The notes: generated by a model not told the origin, from the sequence alone. A stretch of 64,000 nt of DNA from Qipengyuania aestuarii (GCF_019711535.1 NZ_JAIGNP010000001.1:372001-436000), one strand, 5' to 3'; positions 1-9,224 are shown, counted from the stretch's first letter. A program made the numbers and translations.

Positions 1-530
1 CGAAAGGCGAGGAAACCGATGGATTCCGCATTGCTGACTTCAGCCGTCAGCGTCTTGCCGATGCGCGCAAGCCGGCCATTCTGGCCCCGGCTCACCTTCA
101 TGTCGTCACTATCGTAAGCGGGCTTCACATCCACCGTGACCGCGATCGGCCAGTCGCTGCCTTCCTGCACCCGCCGCACGATGTCTTCCGAAACCAGTGT
201 ATCGCCATTGAGGATGAGGAAGTCGCCTTTCATCCGCTCGCGCACGATCCAGCACGAGCCGAGATTGTCGGCAACCTTGAAGAAGGGGTTGAAATGGCAA
301 GTGATTTCCACCCTAGGATCGTCGATTCGGGCGACATGCTCTTCGACCTGATCGGTCATGAAACCGGTGACGACGTCGATCCGCTTCACCCCCGCACGGG
401 CCAGCATTTCGACCTGCCATTCAATGAGGGATTTACCCGAAAAATCGATCAGGCATTTGGGACGTTCGGCAGTCAGCGGCAGCAGGCGCGAGCCCTGCCC
501 TGCGCTCAGGAGGATGGCATGTTCTATCAT
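1..530 (-). CDS. LicC-like nucleotidyltransferase (3' end cut by window edge)
   Basis: The frame reads leftward from ATG at 530 and runs off the window without a stop, so about 176 residues are visible. The N-terminus has the NTP-transferase signature SAGQGSRLLPLTAERPKCL (nucleotide-binding loop and conserved Lys). It is followed by an acceptor-side LNGDTLV motif with the metal-binding Asp and by a DDMKV...IGK...ESIGF pattern. I associate that pattern with choline-phosphate or inositol-phosphate cytidylyltransferases (LicC/IPCT-like) more than with hexose-1-phosphate enzymes. The likely role is activating a phosphorylated alcohol or sugar for a lipid headgroup or surface glycan. A flippase gene lies divergently 107 bp away. 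Family is fairly sure; substrate is inference. Confidence 0.75.
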   Translation of the reverse strand, partial: MIEHAILLSAGQGSRLLPLTAERPKCLIDFSGKSLIEWQVEMLARAGVKRIDVVTGFMTDQVEEHVARIDDPRVEITCHFNPFFKVADNLGSCWIVRERMKGDFLILNGDTLVSEDIVRRVQEGSDWPIAVTVDVKPAYDSDDMKVSRGQNGRLARIGKTLTAEVSNAESIGFLAF

Positions 531-637
531 GCGGGGCGCCTTAATCGCACAAACTGCCTACTGCAACGCCGTGCTGGTCGCTGCCGGGGCCAGGCAAGCT
601 TGCGCAGGCGCCAACGCTCGTCCAAAGCGCGCGCCAG

Positions 638-1987
638 ATGGACGACTCCGTAGTTACCCACGATCAGCCGCGTTCGCTCATGGCGCGGATGCTGACGAAT
701 GTAGCCTGGCTCATTGGCGGCAAAGGCTTCGGGGCCGTCTGCTCACTGGCGTATCTGGCAATCCTCACGCGTTCGCTGGGTCTGAAGGATTTCGGACATT
801 TCGCGCTGATATTCGGCACGTCCCAGGCCCTGATCGCCCTCGCCGGGTTTCAGACCTGGCGTACGGTGGTGCGCTTCGGCGTGAAGCATATTCACACGGA
901 AAACTGGGGCGCGTTCGGGCGGCTCAGCATGATGAGCTTCGTCTTCGACGTCTTCGGGGCCCTGGCCGGGTGTCTCGTCGCGTATGTTGCCTTTTACCAT
1001 TTCGCTGCGGAGCTCAGCCTCAATCCGCGGCTGATAGATACCGCGTTCTGGTTCAATGTCGCGGCACTCTGGGCGCTCGTTTCCACGCCTACCGGCATAG
1101 TCCGCGCGCTCGATCGCTTCGATGTGGCCGTTTATGTCGAGGCGCTGGTGCCTGCGCTGCGCCTGATTGCAGCGGGTGTGATCGCCTTTGCCGGACCCAG
1201 CCTGGCTCTCTTTCTGGTGGCCTGGGCCGTCATCGATCTGATCGAAGCCGCGGTCTACTGGATCGTGGCTCGCAGGCTCAGCCCCCAAGCGATCCGGCTG
1301 AAATATCTGCCGACGGCATTCAGGGCCCGGCATGAAAATCCCGGCCTCGTCCACTTCTTTGGAATAACTTACCTAGGGGCCACGCTCGATGCGATATTCA
1401 AGCACGGTCCGCTTCTGGCCGTAGGCTATTTCGTCGGCACGAGTGCAGCAGGCCTCTACCGCCTCGCCCACCAGCTTGCTCAGGGCTTATCCAAACTCTC
1501 CGCTCTACTGAGCCGCGCAGCCTACGCCCAGATTGCCCGCGCAAGCGTGGCTTCGGCGGCCGACGAGTTTCGCAGGCTCGCGGCGCAAACGACCAAGCTC
1601 GCGGCGATTGGCGGCGCGATCGTCGTGGTGGCCGCAGCGACCATCGGCGGACAGATTCTTGCACTTCTCGGCGGCGAGGAATTCCGCAATGGATATACGA
1701 TCCTGCTACCGCTCGTCATCGTGTCGAGCATCGAGCTTGCAGGCGTGGCTTTCGAGCCGGTCCTCCATTCGACCGGGCGGGCGCGGCTATCGCTGATCGC
1801 CCGTGCCATCACGGTCGCGACGGCGGCAATCTGCATTGCACTCGTGGTCAACACCTATGCCGAACAAGGCATTGCGTGGTCGCTCGTCGTCGGGGCAACG
1901 GTGGGCTATCTGGTGATGGGAGCGATGGCCTTCGTCGCGCTTCGCCGGGCCCATTCGATCGACATCCACGCCGATCCCGAAATCTAG
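638..1987 (+). CDS. polysaccharide/oligosaccharide flippase, MATE/Wzx type
   Basis: 449 residues with about 12-14 hydrophobic segments spread over the whole chain and short polar loops, as in the Wzx/MurJ-like polysaccharide transporter superfamily. The N-terminus (GGKGFGAVCSLAYLAILTRS, then LGLKDFG) matches the usual first helix followed by the G-x-x-x-F/Y-G motif. It would move an undecaprenyl-linked oligosaccharide or similar lipid across the inner membrane. ATG at 638 is used; a second in-frame ATG at 680 would remove a polar N-terminal tail, and neither has a strong Shine-Dalgarno. The stop overlaps the end of the convergent HAD gene by four bases. No polymerase or glycosyltransferase is visible beside it. 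Confidence 0.8.
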   Translation: MDDSVVTHDQPRSLMARMLTNVAWLIGGKGFGAVCSLAYLAILTRSLGLKDFGHFALIFGTSQALIALAGFQTWRTVVRFGVKHIHTENWGAFGRLSMMSFVFDVFGALAGCLVAYVAFYHFAAELSLNPRLIDTAFWFNVAALWALVSTPTGIVRALDRFDVAVYVEALVPALRLIAAGVIAFAGPSLALFLVAWAVIDLIEAAVYWIVARRLSPQAIRLKYLPTAFRARHENPGLVHFFGITYLGATLDAIFKHGPLLAVGYFVGTSAAGLYRLAHQLAQGLSKLSALLSRAAYAQIARASVASAADEFRRLAAQTTKLAAIGGAIVVVAAATIGGQILALLGGEEFRNGYTILLPLVIVSSIELAGVAFEPVLHSTGRARLSLIARAITVATAAICIALVVNTYAEQGIAWSLVVGATVGYLVMGAMAFVALRRAHSIDIHADPEI

Positions 1988-2625
1988 CCCTGCGGCGCGA
2001 TAACCGCCCAGCCTCGCGATGCCGCGCGATTCGCCTTGCGCGCACTGGACGTTATGAAAATCGCCTCCTGCGCCTCGTTCAGCAAGGGCGCATCGGCGAA
2101 ACTGTCGCTCACGAAACGCAGGCTGGTATCGGGTCTTGCATCTCCGAGGGCCTCCAGCACCCGGCGCCGTTTTTCCTCGCCGTAGCAATTGCCACCGGGG
2201 ATCTGGCGGCCATCCCACCGCGTGGCAATCACGATGTCGATATCGAGCATGCGCGCAAAAGCGCGGGCGTAAAATTCAAAAGCGGCGGTGGCGATTACCA
2301 GGCGCGCGCCCTGGCGGCGGTCATCTTCCACCAGCGCGCTCACTTCCGGGATCCAGCCTGCCTTGGAGATATGCCGAGTGGCAAAGGCATGGCCTACTTT
2401 CTCCAGCTGGAATAACTCCTGCCGCCCGAGCATCAGTTTCATGCCCAAGGTCTTGAGGGTGGTGCGATCATAGAATCCGGCGCGATAGCCTATCATCAAG
2501 CCGATCCATAAGGGCAGGAACAGCAGCCGCCAGGGCGCCAGTCGGCGCGCTGCGAAGGCCAGAAAGGGCGTAAACGTAGCCTTTCGCACCAGCGTCTTGT
2601 CGAGATCGTAAATCGCCACTTTCAT
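1984..2625 (-). CDS. HAD-IB family phosphatase
   Basis: 213 residues from the ATG at 2625. That start places the catalytic DLDKT motif (DxDxT) at residues 6-10, as expected for the family; an upstream ATG at 2655 would add ten unconserved residues. The C-terminal SDSFADAPLL block carries the second metal-binding Asp of HAD-IB (phosphoserine-phosphatase-like) enzymes. The middle looks like the helical C1 cap. The substrate cannot be read from sequence. Its position next to a LicC-like cytidylyltransferase and a flippase makes a role in headgroup or glycan-precursor dephosphorylation plausible, but this is context only. Confidence 0.8.
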   Translation of the reverse strand: MKVAIYDLDKTLVRKATFTPFLAFAARRLAPWRLLFLPLWIGLMIGYRAGFYDRTTLKTLGMKLMLGRQELFQLEKVGHAFATRHISKAGWIPEVSALVEDDRRQGARLVIATAAFEFYARAFARMLDIDIVIATRWDGRQIPGGNCYGEEKRRRVLEALGDARPDTSLRFVSDSFADAPLLNEAQEAIFITSSARKANRAASRGWAVIAPQG

Positions 2626-2752
2626 GGCCGCGCGGAGTGGCAGTTTCACCGCCATGCATCAAGCGATGCATATTTCGCGACGGCCTCCCCCTTGCACAGC
2701 GCGCCGCAACGGCTAGAGAGGGCGCAACCGCAGACAGGATCGAAAATACCCC

Positions 2753-3535
2753 ATGGCGACCTTCACTCTTCCGAAGAACTCCAAGATCACCGGCAAGACC
2801 CGCACCCACAAGGCGGAGAATGCGGGCCGCGTGAAGAAATTCAAGATCTATCGCTACGATCCGGATCTGGGAGAAAACCCGCGTTACGACACGTTCGAGA
2901 TCGATCTCGATGCCTGCGGCCCGATGGTGCTTGACGCTCTGTTCAAGATCAAGAACGAGATCGACCCCACGCTGACCTTCCGCCGGTCCTGCCGCGAAGG
3001 CATCTGCGGTTCGTGTTCGATGAACATGAACGGCAAGAATGGCCTCGCCTGCACCACCGCGATCGAAGATCTCAAGGGTGAAATCCGCATCACCCCGCTT
3101 CCGCATATGGAAGTGGTGAAGGATCTCGTTCCCGATTTCACCCATTTCTACGCGCAATATGCCAGCATCCGCCCCTGGTTGCAGACCGTCTCGACCACGC
3201 CCAGCGGCAAGGAACGTCTGCAGTCGCCCGAACAGCGCGAAAAGTTGGACGGCCTGTACGAATGCATCCTGTGCGCCTGCTGCTCGACGGCCTGCCCCAG
3301 CTATTGGTGGAACAGCGACAAGTTCCTTGGCCCGGCCATCCTGTTGCAGGCCTATCGCTGGCTGGCGGACAGCCGTGATGAAATGACCGGTGAGCGGCTC
3401 GATCAGCTGGAAGATCCCTTCCGCCTCTATCGCTGCCACACTATCATGAACTGCGCCAATGTCTGCCCCAAGGGTCTCAGCCCGGCGAAGGCGATTGCCG
3501 AAACCAAGAAGATGATGGCCGAACGCGCGATCTGA
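2753..3535 (+). CDS. sdhB: succinate dehydrogenase iron-sulfur subunit
   Basis: 260 residues, normal for SdhB. The 2Fe-2S ferredoxin domain ligands are C80, C85, C88 and C100 ([11 protein letters not shown]...C). The C-terminal domain carries the 4Fe-4S/3Fe-4S ligands in [11 protein letters not shown] (171-181) and in [14 protein letters not shown] (228-241). The subunit passes electrons from the SdhA flavin to the SdhCD quinone site at the inner membrane (TCA cycle, complex II). The other sdh genes are not here: upstream is a HAD gene on the opposite strand, and the promoter must lie within 2626-2752. The thioesterase start follows one base after its stop, so the two are probably cotranscribed. 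Confidence 0.97.
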   Translation: MATFTLPKNSKITGKTRTHKAENAGRVKKFKIYRYDPDLGENPRYDTFEIDLDACGPMVLDALFKIKNEIDPTLTFRRSCREGICGSCSMNMNGKNGLACTTAIEDLKGEIRITPLPHMEVVKDLVPDFTHFYAQYASIRPWLQTVSTTPSGKERLQSPEQREKLDGLYECILCACCSTACPSYWWNSDKFLGPAILLQAYRWLADSRDEMTGERLDQLEDPFRLYRCHTIMNCANVCPKGLSPAKAIAETKKMMAERAI

Positions 3536-3536
3536 C

Positions 3537-3995
3537 GTGCTGCTTGGCGACGTTTTCGAACACGGTCCAGATCCGGACAATCCCGGCTGGCGCCACTGGA
3601 ACCTGAAGGACCCGACGCTGTTCAACGGCGCGGTAATGGGCAAGCTCATCACCCGCGTTGACGAGGATGGCCGCCATTCGCGCCTGCGGATGTTTCCCGA
3701 GCGGCGCCACGAGAACCTTCAAGGAATCATCCACGGCGCGGTCACCCTGTCGCTGATCGACATATCGCTGTTTACCACGATGCACACTCTGGGCAGCGGC
3801 AACGCCGGCCCGTCGGTCACGCTGGAACTTTCAACCCAGTTCACCGGCGCAGGAATGCCCGATCGCCCCCTGGATGCAGTGACCGAGATCGTCCGGGAAA
3901 CTGGGAGCCTCGTTTTCGTCCGCGGCATGGTCGAACAGGAGGACAATGTCGTCGCGTCCTTTTCCGGCATCGTGAAGAAAAGGCGTGCCGAATGA
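3537..3995 (+). CDS. PaaI-family hotdog thioesterase
   Basis: 152 residues starting at a GTG, the first in-frame start after the sdhB stop. The fold is indicated by the hotdog pattern NLQGIIHGAVTLSLIDISLF (helix with HGA and an Asp), followed by alternating strands including a VTLELSTQF segment, as in PaaI/YbgC acyl-CoA thioesterases. It should hydrolyse an acyl-CoA or aryl-CoA in the cytoplasm; the substrate is unknown. It is sandwiched between sdhB (1-base gap) and zapE (ATGA overlap), so translation of all three is probably coupled. Confidence 0.82.
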   Translation: MLLGDVFEHGPDPDNPGWRHWNLKDPTLFNGAVMGKLITRVDEDGRHSRLRMFPERRHENLQGIIHGAVTLSLIDISLFTTMHTLGSGNAGPSVTLELSTQFTGAGMPDRPLDAVTEIVRETGSLVFVRGMVEQEDNVVASFSGIVKKRRAE

Positions 3996-5107
3996 CCGGT
4001 ATGCTGGCGCGTTATGAAAAACTGGTCGCTGCCGGAGAGCTCCGTTCCGATCCGGACCAGCGGCGCGCGGCCGAGCGGCTGGACCGGCTGCAAAAGGACC
4101 TCGAGGCAGAAAGCTCGGGCGGTCTTCTCAGCCAGCTGTTCCGGCCGAAAAAGACCCGGCCCCAGGGCGTTTACATGTGGGGCGGCGTGGGCCGCGGCAA
4201 ATCCATGCTGATGGATCTGTTCGTCGAGACGCTCGGCATTGCTGAAAAGCGGCGCACCCATTTCCACGAATTCATGCTCGAAGTGGATCGCCTGATCCGC
4301 GAGGAGCGCAAGAAGGAAGCGGGCGATCCCATCGCCCCGGTCGCTGCGCGCCTTGCCGCCGATGTGCGCTGCCTCGCCTTCGACGAAATGGTGGTGAACA
4401 ACACTGCCGATGCGGCGATCATGGCGCGGCTGTTCACCGCGCTCATCTGCGATCAGGGCGTGACGGTGGTGACCACCAGCAACCGCCCCCCTGCCGATCT
4501 TTACAAGGACGGGCTGAACCGCTCGCTCTTTCTGCCCTTCATCGATCTGGTGCAGGCGGAACTCGATGTTGTGCCGCTCAACGGGCCGACCGACTATCGC
4601 CGCGACCGGTTGGGCGATATCGACAGCTGGCATACCCCGCTCGGCGACGAAGCCACCGCGCAGGTCCGCGAGGCCTTTTTCCGCCTCACCGATTACGCGC
4701 CGGAAGATGCCGACCACGTGCCCAGCGGCGAAATCGACCTGGGCGGCGGGCGCAGCCTTCACGTGCCCAAAAGCCTCAAGGGCGTCGGCGTATTCAGTTT
4801 CAAGCGGCTATGCGGCGAAAATCGTGGAGCGGCAGATTACCTCGCTCTGGCTCACGCTTTTCATACGGTTATCGTGGTCGGCATACCGCGCCTGTCACCC
4901 GAAAGCCGCAACGAGGCGATCCGCTTCACCAAGCTGGTCGACGCGCTCTACGAAAACAGCGTGAAGCTGTTCGTCACTGCGGCTGCCGAACCGGAAGATC
5001 TCTACACCTCCGGCGATGGCGCGTTCGAATTCGAGCGCACTGTCAGTCGTTTGGAGGAAATGCAGAGTGAAGACTACATGGCCCGCGGCCACGGTGTTTC
5101 CGCCTAG
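3992..5107 (+). CDS. zapE: cell division protein ZapE (AFG1-like ATPase)
   Basis: 371 residues. Walker A is GGVGRGKS (64-71) after the family-typical GVYMWGGVGRGKSMLMD context; Walker B follows as CLAFDEMVV, then TTSNRPPADLYKDGLNR, which is very characteristic of AFG1/LACE1/ZapE proteins. In Escherichia coli, ZapE associates with the Z-ring; mitochondrial AFG1 acts in protein quality control. The gene overlaps the thioesterase by ATGA and is last in the sdhB-thioesterase-zapE unit. Its stop overlaps the stop of the convergent exosortase-associated ATPase by four bases, leaving no room for a conventional terminator between them. Confidence 0.93.
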   Translation: MTGMLARYEKLVAAGELRSDPDQRRAAERLDRLQKDLEAESSGGLLSQLFRPKKTRPQGVYMWGGVGRGKSMLMDLFVETLGIAEKRRTHFHEFMLEVDRLIREERKKEAGDPIAPVAARLAADVRCLAFDEMVVNNTADAAIMARLFTALICDQGVTVVTTSNRPPADLYKDGLNRSLFLPFIDLVQAELDVVPLNGPTDYRRDRLGDIDSWHTPLGDEATAQVREAFFRLTDYAPEDADHVPSGEIDLGGGRSLHVPKSLKGVGVFSFKRLCGENRGAADYLALAHAFHTVIVVGIPRLSPESRNEAIRFTKLVDALYENSVKLFVTAAAEPEDLYTSGDGAFEFERTVSRLEEMQSEDYMARGHGVSA

Positions 5108-6336
5108 GCGGCGTCGCGGTCACGGGTCGCATTGGTCTCGAAATAGTTGATCATCATGGTCAGGACCTGCCGGAGGGTCCGCTCCTGATCGTCGAGCCGC
5201 GCCTCAAGCGCTGCCAGCCTCTGCACCGTATCCGAATCCGCAGCTTTGGCGGGCATGCCATGGGCAATCTGCCCCAGTTCCTCGCGCAGGGCCGAAATCT
5301 GGCTGTCACGTTCGTAGAAAGCCTGCTCGATCGCCTCGATCTGCGCATCGAGCAGGGCGTTTCCTTCTGCTGGTTCGGACTGGTTCGGCTCATGCTGCGG
5401 TCTTGATTCGTGCTCGGGCTCGGACTCTGACTCGGACACGGCCGCGCTTTGGTGCTCATCGCGCCGGTAGGGCTGCGAATCTTCGGAAACGAGATGGATA
5501 CCGCCAGCAGGCGGCGTTTCCGCCACGCGTCCGTTGATCTCGTCGAGCACCGCACGCAACGTGTCTTCAGCGATGACCTCGCGCTGCTCCATCGCACCCT
5601 TCATCAACACGCGCGACATGATCCGGTTGACGAGACGGGGAATGCCCCGGCTTTCGCGATGGATCAGCCGCCAGACATCGCCCTGGAAGCGCGGACACAG
5701 CTTGTATCCCACATGTTCGAGCCGGTGCATGACGTAAGGCTCGATCTCTTCGGGTTGCATCGCTTCGAGATGGTGGGTCGCGATCACGCGCTGGCGCAAT
5801 TGTTCGAGCTGGTCCCATTCGGTCAGCAGCTGGCGGAATTCGGGCTGGCCGAGCAGCAGCATCTGCAGCAGCGGCTGCGCGCCGAGATGAAAATTGGACA
5901 GCATGCGCAACTCTTCGAGCGCGCCCACCGTCAAATTCTGCGCCTCGTCCACCACCAGCAGCACCTTGCGGCCTGCGCGGGCCTCGTCCTGCAGGAAGTT
6001 CTCGATCTCGGCGAGCGCACTGGCTTTGTCGCAAGTATCGACTTGGAGGCCGAAACTGTGCGCGGCCATGCCGATCATCTCGTCGCTGCCCAGAGCGCTG
6101 GTCACGACCTCGCCCACGGTCACGCTGTGCCAGTCGAGCCGGTTGCGCAGATGGCCGACAAGCGTCGACTTTCCCGCCCCCACCTCGCCGGTGATCACGA
6201 TGAAGCCTTCACCCTGGTTCAGGCCGTAACCGAGATAGCTCAGCGCCTTCTTGTGCGTCGCGCTCTCGAAATAGAACGACGGGTCGGGCGTGAGCTGGAA
6301 AGGGCGCTCGCTGAAGCCGTAGAAATCCTCGTACAT
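5104..6336 (-). CDS. XrtA/PEP-CTERM-associated ExeA-like ATPase
   Basis: 410 residues. The N-terminus MYEDFYGFSERPFQLTPDP followed by Walker A GEVGAGKST (50-58) and Walker B VLLVVDEAQ (125-133) is the ExeA/general-secretion AAA pattern, in the form found in exosortase-A (XrtA) loci of polysaccharide-producing proteobacteria. Residues about 270-330 are a Glu/Ser-rich acidic linker and about 340-400 look like a coiled coil. No membrane segment is obvious. It probably supports exopolysaccharide secretion or chain control from the cytoplasmic side. It follows the PLP decarboxylase on the same strand after a 72-bp gap, so may share its transcript. Confidence 0.82.
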   Translation of the reverse strand: MYEDFYGFSERPFQLTPDPSFYFESATHKKALSYLGYGLNQGEGFIVITGEVGAGKSTLVGHLRNRLDWHSVTVGEVVTSALGSDEMIGMAAHSFGLQVDTCDKASALAEIENFLQDEARAGRKVLLVVDEAQNLTVGALEELRMLSNFHLGAQPLLQMLLLGQPEFRQLLTEWDQLEQLRQRVIATHHLEAMQPEEIEPYVMHRLEHVGYKLCPRFQGDVWRLIHRESRGIPRLVNRIMSRVLMKGAMEQREVIAEDTLRAVLDEINGRVAETPPAGGIHLVSEDSQPYRRDEHQSAAVSESESEPEHESRPQHEPNQSEPAEGNALLDAQIEAIEQAFYERDSQISALREELGQIAHGMPAKAADSDTVQRLAALEARLDDQERTLRQVLTMMINYFETNATRDRDAA

Positions 6337-6408
6337 GTCTGCTCTGCAAAATCCTCTGGGTGCGCGCTGTCCTAGCGGCGAATTATCCCTAAAAGGTTGA
6401 TAGAAGAC

Positions 6409-7635
6409 TCACACGATAATTTCTTCGGCTTGTCCCTGTCCGAGAAAGGCTGCCGGCGAAGCGCTCGCTCCATAGGCACCGGCGCAGAATACGGCGACCA
6501 GATCGTCCACCTCGGCGCGCGGCAGATGGGCCTTGTCCGCCAGACGGTCGAGCGGAGTGCACAGGCAGCCCACGACATTGGCCTCTTCCTCCGCAGGTGC
6601 GTCGAAACGGCTCGCGATGGCGAGCGGATAGTTGCGGCGGACCACCGTGCCGAAATTGCCCGAGGCGGCAAGCTGGTGATGCAGACCGCCATCGGTCACG
6701 AGATACGTTTCGCCATGGCTGTCCTTGCGGTCGAGGATCCGCGTCAGATAGACGCCGGCCTCGCCCACGATATAGCGACCGAGCTCGATGAAGATTTCCG
6801 CATTCACAAGAGTTTGTGGAAGGCTTTCAAATCTTTTCTCAAGTTCCCGACCAACGCGGTGGACGTCCAGCGGCGTATCGCCGTGGAAATAAGGGATGCC
6901 GAAACCGCCCCCCATGTTAAGCTTGGGTAGATCGGTGCCCGCCTCGCTCGCCAGACGGTCGGCCAGGTCCAGCACATTCGCCTGCGTCTCGATGATGGCC
7001 TCGGCATCGAGCGCCTGGCTGCCGGTGAAGATGTGCAGTCCGCGCCAATCGCAGTCCGCCGCAATGATCTCGCGCGCCAGCGCCGGGACCCGCTCGGCAT
7101 CGACGCCGAAGGGTTTGGCCCCGCCGCCCATCTTCATGCCCGAGCCCTTGAGTTCGAAATCCGGATTGACGCGTATGGCAAGCCGGGGCGTCCTGCCCAG
7201 CTCACCGGCGATCGTCAGGGCGCGCCGCGCCTCGTTCTCGCTCTCCAGATTGAGCGTCACCCCCGCCGCGATCGCCGCACGTAATTCCTCGTCGCGCTTG
7301 CCCGGCCCGGCGAAACTCACCCTTGCGCCGTCGATGCCGAGCGCCTGCACCATCGCGAGTTCGCCGCCCGATGCTATATCGAGCCCGTCGACCAGCCCGG
7401 CCACATGCGCCAGCAGCGGCGCGAAGCTGTTCGCCTTGATCGCATAATTGATCTTCAGCCGCTCGGGCATGGCCGCGCGCAGCAGGGCGACGCGCTGCTC
7501 GATCATGGGCCGCGAATAGACGAACAGCGGGGTCCGGCCCGCTTCGGCCACCAGATCGCTCACCTTGCGGCCCGATATGGCGAGCTCACCGTCCAAGGCT
7601 TCGAAGCCTTCGGGAATGGGGCCGAGCGCCTTCAT
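6409..7635 (-). CDS. PLP-dependent decarboxylase, exosortase-A-associated type
   Basis: 408 residues of the fold-III ornithine/diaminopimelate decarboxylase (LysA-like) family. The Schiff-base lysine is K67 in YAIKAN; phosphate-binding glycines are in MGGGFGIPY; the second-subunit Cys is in VGCLCTPLD; the C-terminal CAGAYGAS block closes the active site. The family name (decarboxylase found beside exosortase A with an acyl ligase) is from memory of the PEP-CTERM literature. It may decarboxylate an amino acid that the ligase then activates or that is loaded on the carrier protein; the real substrate is unknown. Its ATG overlaps the ligase TGA (7632-7635), so the two are translationally coupled. 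Confidence 0.85.
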   Translation of the reverse strand: MKALGPIPEGFEALDGELAISGRKVSDLVAEAGRTPLFVYSRPMIEQRVALLRAAMPERLKINYAIKANSFAPLLAHVAGLVDGLDIASGGELAMVQALGIDGARVSFAGPGKRDEELRAAIAAGVTLNLESENEARRALTIAGELGRTPRLAIRVNPDFELKGSGMKMGGGAKPFGVDAERVPALAREIIAADCDWRGLHIFTGSQALDAEAIIETQANVLDLADRLASEAGTDLPKLNMGGGFGIPYFHGDTPLDVHRVGRELEKRFESLPQTLVNAEIFIELGRYIVGEAGVYLTRILDRKDSHGETYLVTDGGLHHQLAASGNFGTVVRRNYPLAIASRFDAPAEEEANVVGCLCTPLDRLADKAHLPRAEVDDLVAVFCAGAYGASASPAAFLGQGQAEEIIV

Positions 7636-9161
7636 GCACCGATCTCCTGCGCGAGAGTAGTCCGGTCGATCTTTCCATTGGGGTTCAACGGCAGTTCCTT
7701 GCGCCAGTGGATGGTGTGCGGCTGCATGAAATTGGGCAGCTCCCGTGCAAGCGTTTTGGGCAGCAACTCCCCGGCATCGGGCGTACCTGCCGCCGCGCGC
7801 ACAACCAGATGGACCGCCTGACCCAGACGCTCATCGGCAATTCCCAGAGCGACCGCTTCGGCCACCAGCCCGGTGGCCAGCGCCGCACTCTCGATTTCCT
7901 GCGGGCTGATCCGGTTGCCCGAACTCTTGATCATCGCATCGCGCCGCCCGACGAAATAGAGCAGGCCGTCCTCGTCGCGCATCACCCGGTCGCCGGACCA
8001 CACGGCAGTACCGCCATAATGCGATGCCGCAGGCGCAGACCTGAAGCGCTCTTCGGTGCGTTCGGCATCCTGCCAGTAGCCTTGCGCCACCAACGGGCCG
8101 CAGTGGACCAGTTCGCCTTCCTGACCCGCGCCGCAAACCTCGCCGGCCTGATCCACGACCAGGATTTCGGCAAGAGGAATGGCCCGCCCCATAGAGGTTG
8201 GGTGGTCGGCCACCAGCGCCGGATCGAGATAGGTCGAGCGAAACGCTTCGGTCAGGCCATACATAGGAAATATCTGCGTTTCCGGCAGGATAGAACGCAA
8301 AGCTGAGATCATTTCCGGGGTTAGCGCCCCGCCGCTATTCGTCACGCGCCGCAGCGACGTGACCGCGTCTTCCGGCCACTCCGCCTCGATCAGCTGCACC
8401 CATAGCGGGGGCACTGCCGCCAGTGTGGTGATGGCGTGCCGGGCGCAGGCCTTCGGGACATCGCGCGGGAAGAGATAATCGAGCGGCACGGCGCAGCCAC
8501 CGGCATACCAGGTGGAAAGCAGCTGGCTCTGCCCGTAATCGAAGCTCAGCGGCAACACAGCCAGCGTCACGTCGTCATGTGCCAATCCGAGATAATGCGC
8601 CACCGACACGGCGCCCAGCCACATATTCGCATGGCTCAGCATGACGCCCTTGGGCTTGCCGGTCGATCCGCTGGTATAAAGAATGGCGGCTAGCTCCTCC
8701 GGATCGTGAGCGGACGCAGGCAGTGCGTGACTGGTCTGCTCCGCCGCCGACCACGCCCCATCCTCGTCGACAATGGCACAACCGGGAGGACTGTCCGAAG
8801 CTTCCAGCGTGCCGAGCCGAGCCCTGGTGCCGATCAACAGCCGCGCCCCGCTATCGCCAAGGATATGCGCCACCTGCGCGCGCTTGAGCAGCGGATTGAT
8901 CGGCACATGGACCATCCCCGCCCGCGCCGAAGCCAGCGGCAGCAGAGAGGTCAGCTCGCCCTTCGCCGCCCAGCTTGCCACCCGGTCGCCCTTGTCCAAC
9001 TGTGCACCAAGCCATCCGGCGAGCAGCGCCACGCGCTGCGCCAGATCGGCATGGCTGAGCGTGCGATCCTTCAGCACCAGCGCAGGCGCATCGCGCGGGC
9101 CGCGCTCTGCCAGGTGATCCAGCGGCAGCGGCAATTGATCGTGATCTGGAATATCGGACAT
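7632..9161 (-). CDS. AMP-forming acyl-CoA ligase, exosortase-A-associated type
   Basis: 509 residues from ATG at 9161 (MSDIPDHD...). The open frame extends to 9431, but the extra 90 residues are unlike the family and would cover the intergenic region. Motifs: the phosphate loop ILYTSGSTGKPKGVM (160-174), then GLTEAFRST, the hinge region GRRDAMIKSSGNRISPQEIE, and the C-terminal catalytic lysine in NGKIDRT. It adenylates a carboxylate and transfers it to CoA or, given the divergent carrier-protein gene 123 bp away, to a phosphopantetheine arm. First gene of the leftward ligase-decarboxylase-ATPase unit. Confidence 0.87.
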   Translation of the reverse strand: MSDIPDHDQLPLPLDHLAERGPRDAPALVLKDRTLSHADLAQRVALLAGWLGAQLDKGDRVASWAAKGELTSLLPLASARAGMVHVPINPLLKRAQVAHILGDSGARLLIGTRARLGTLEASDSPPGCAIVDEDGAWSAAEQTSHALPASAHDPEELAAILYTSGSTGKPKGVMLSHANMWLGAVSVAHYLGLAHDDVTLAVLPLSFDYGQSQLLSTWYAGGCAVPLDYLFPRDVPKACARHAITTLAAVPPLWVQLIEAEWPEDAVTSLRRVTNSGGALTPEMISALRSILPETQIFPMYGLTEAFRSTYLDPALVADHPTSMGRAIPLAEILVVDQAGEVCGAGQEGELVHCGPLVAQGYWQDAERTEERFRSAPAASHYGGTAVWSGDRVMRDEDGLLYFVGRRDAMIKSSGNRISPQEIESAALATGLVAEAVALGIADERLGQAVHLVVRAAAGTPDAGELLPKTLARELPNFMQPHTIHWRKELPLNPNGKIDRTTLAQEIGA

Positions 9162-9193
9162 TGCGCGCCCGCTATCTCTCCAACGATCACCGA

Positions 9194-9224
9194 GTGCAAG
9201 TGGCCGGACTGCGCCACCTTGCAC
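9194..9224. promoter_or_regulatory. imperfect inverted repeat in the divergent ligase/ACP control region
   Basis: GTGCAAGTGGC (9194-9204) pairs with GCCACCTTGCAC (9213-9224) with one bulged C; the 8-base centre is CGGACTGC. It sits between two divergent starts (9161 leftward, 9285 rightward), where an operator shared by both genes would be expected. It could equally form an mRNA hairpin. No regulator can be assigned. Confidence 0.35.
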
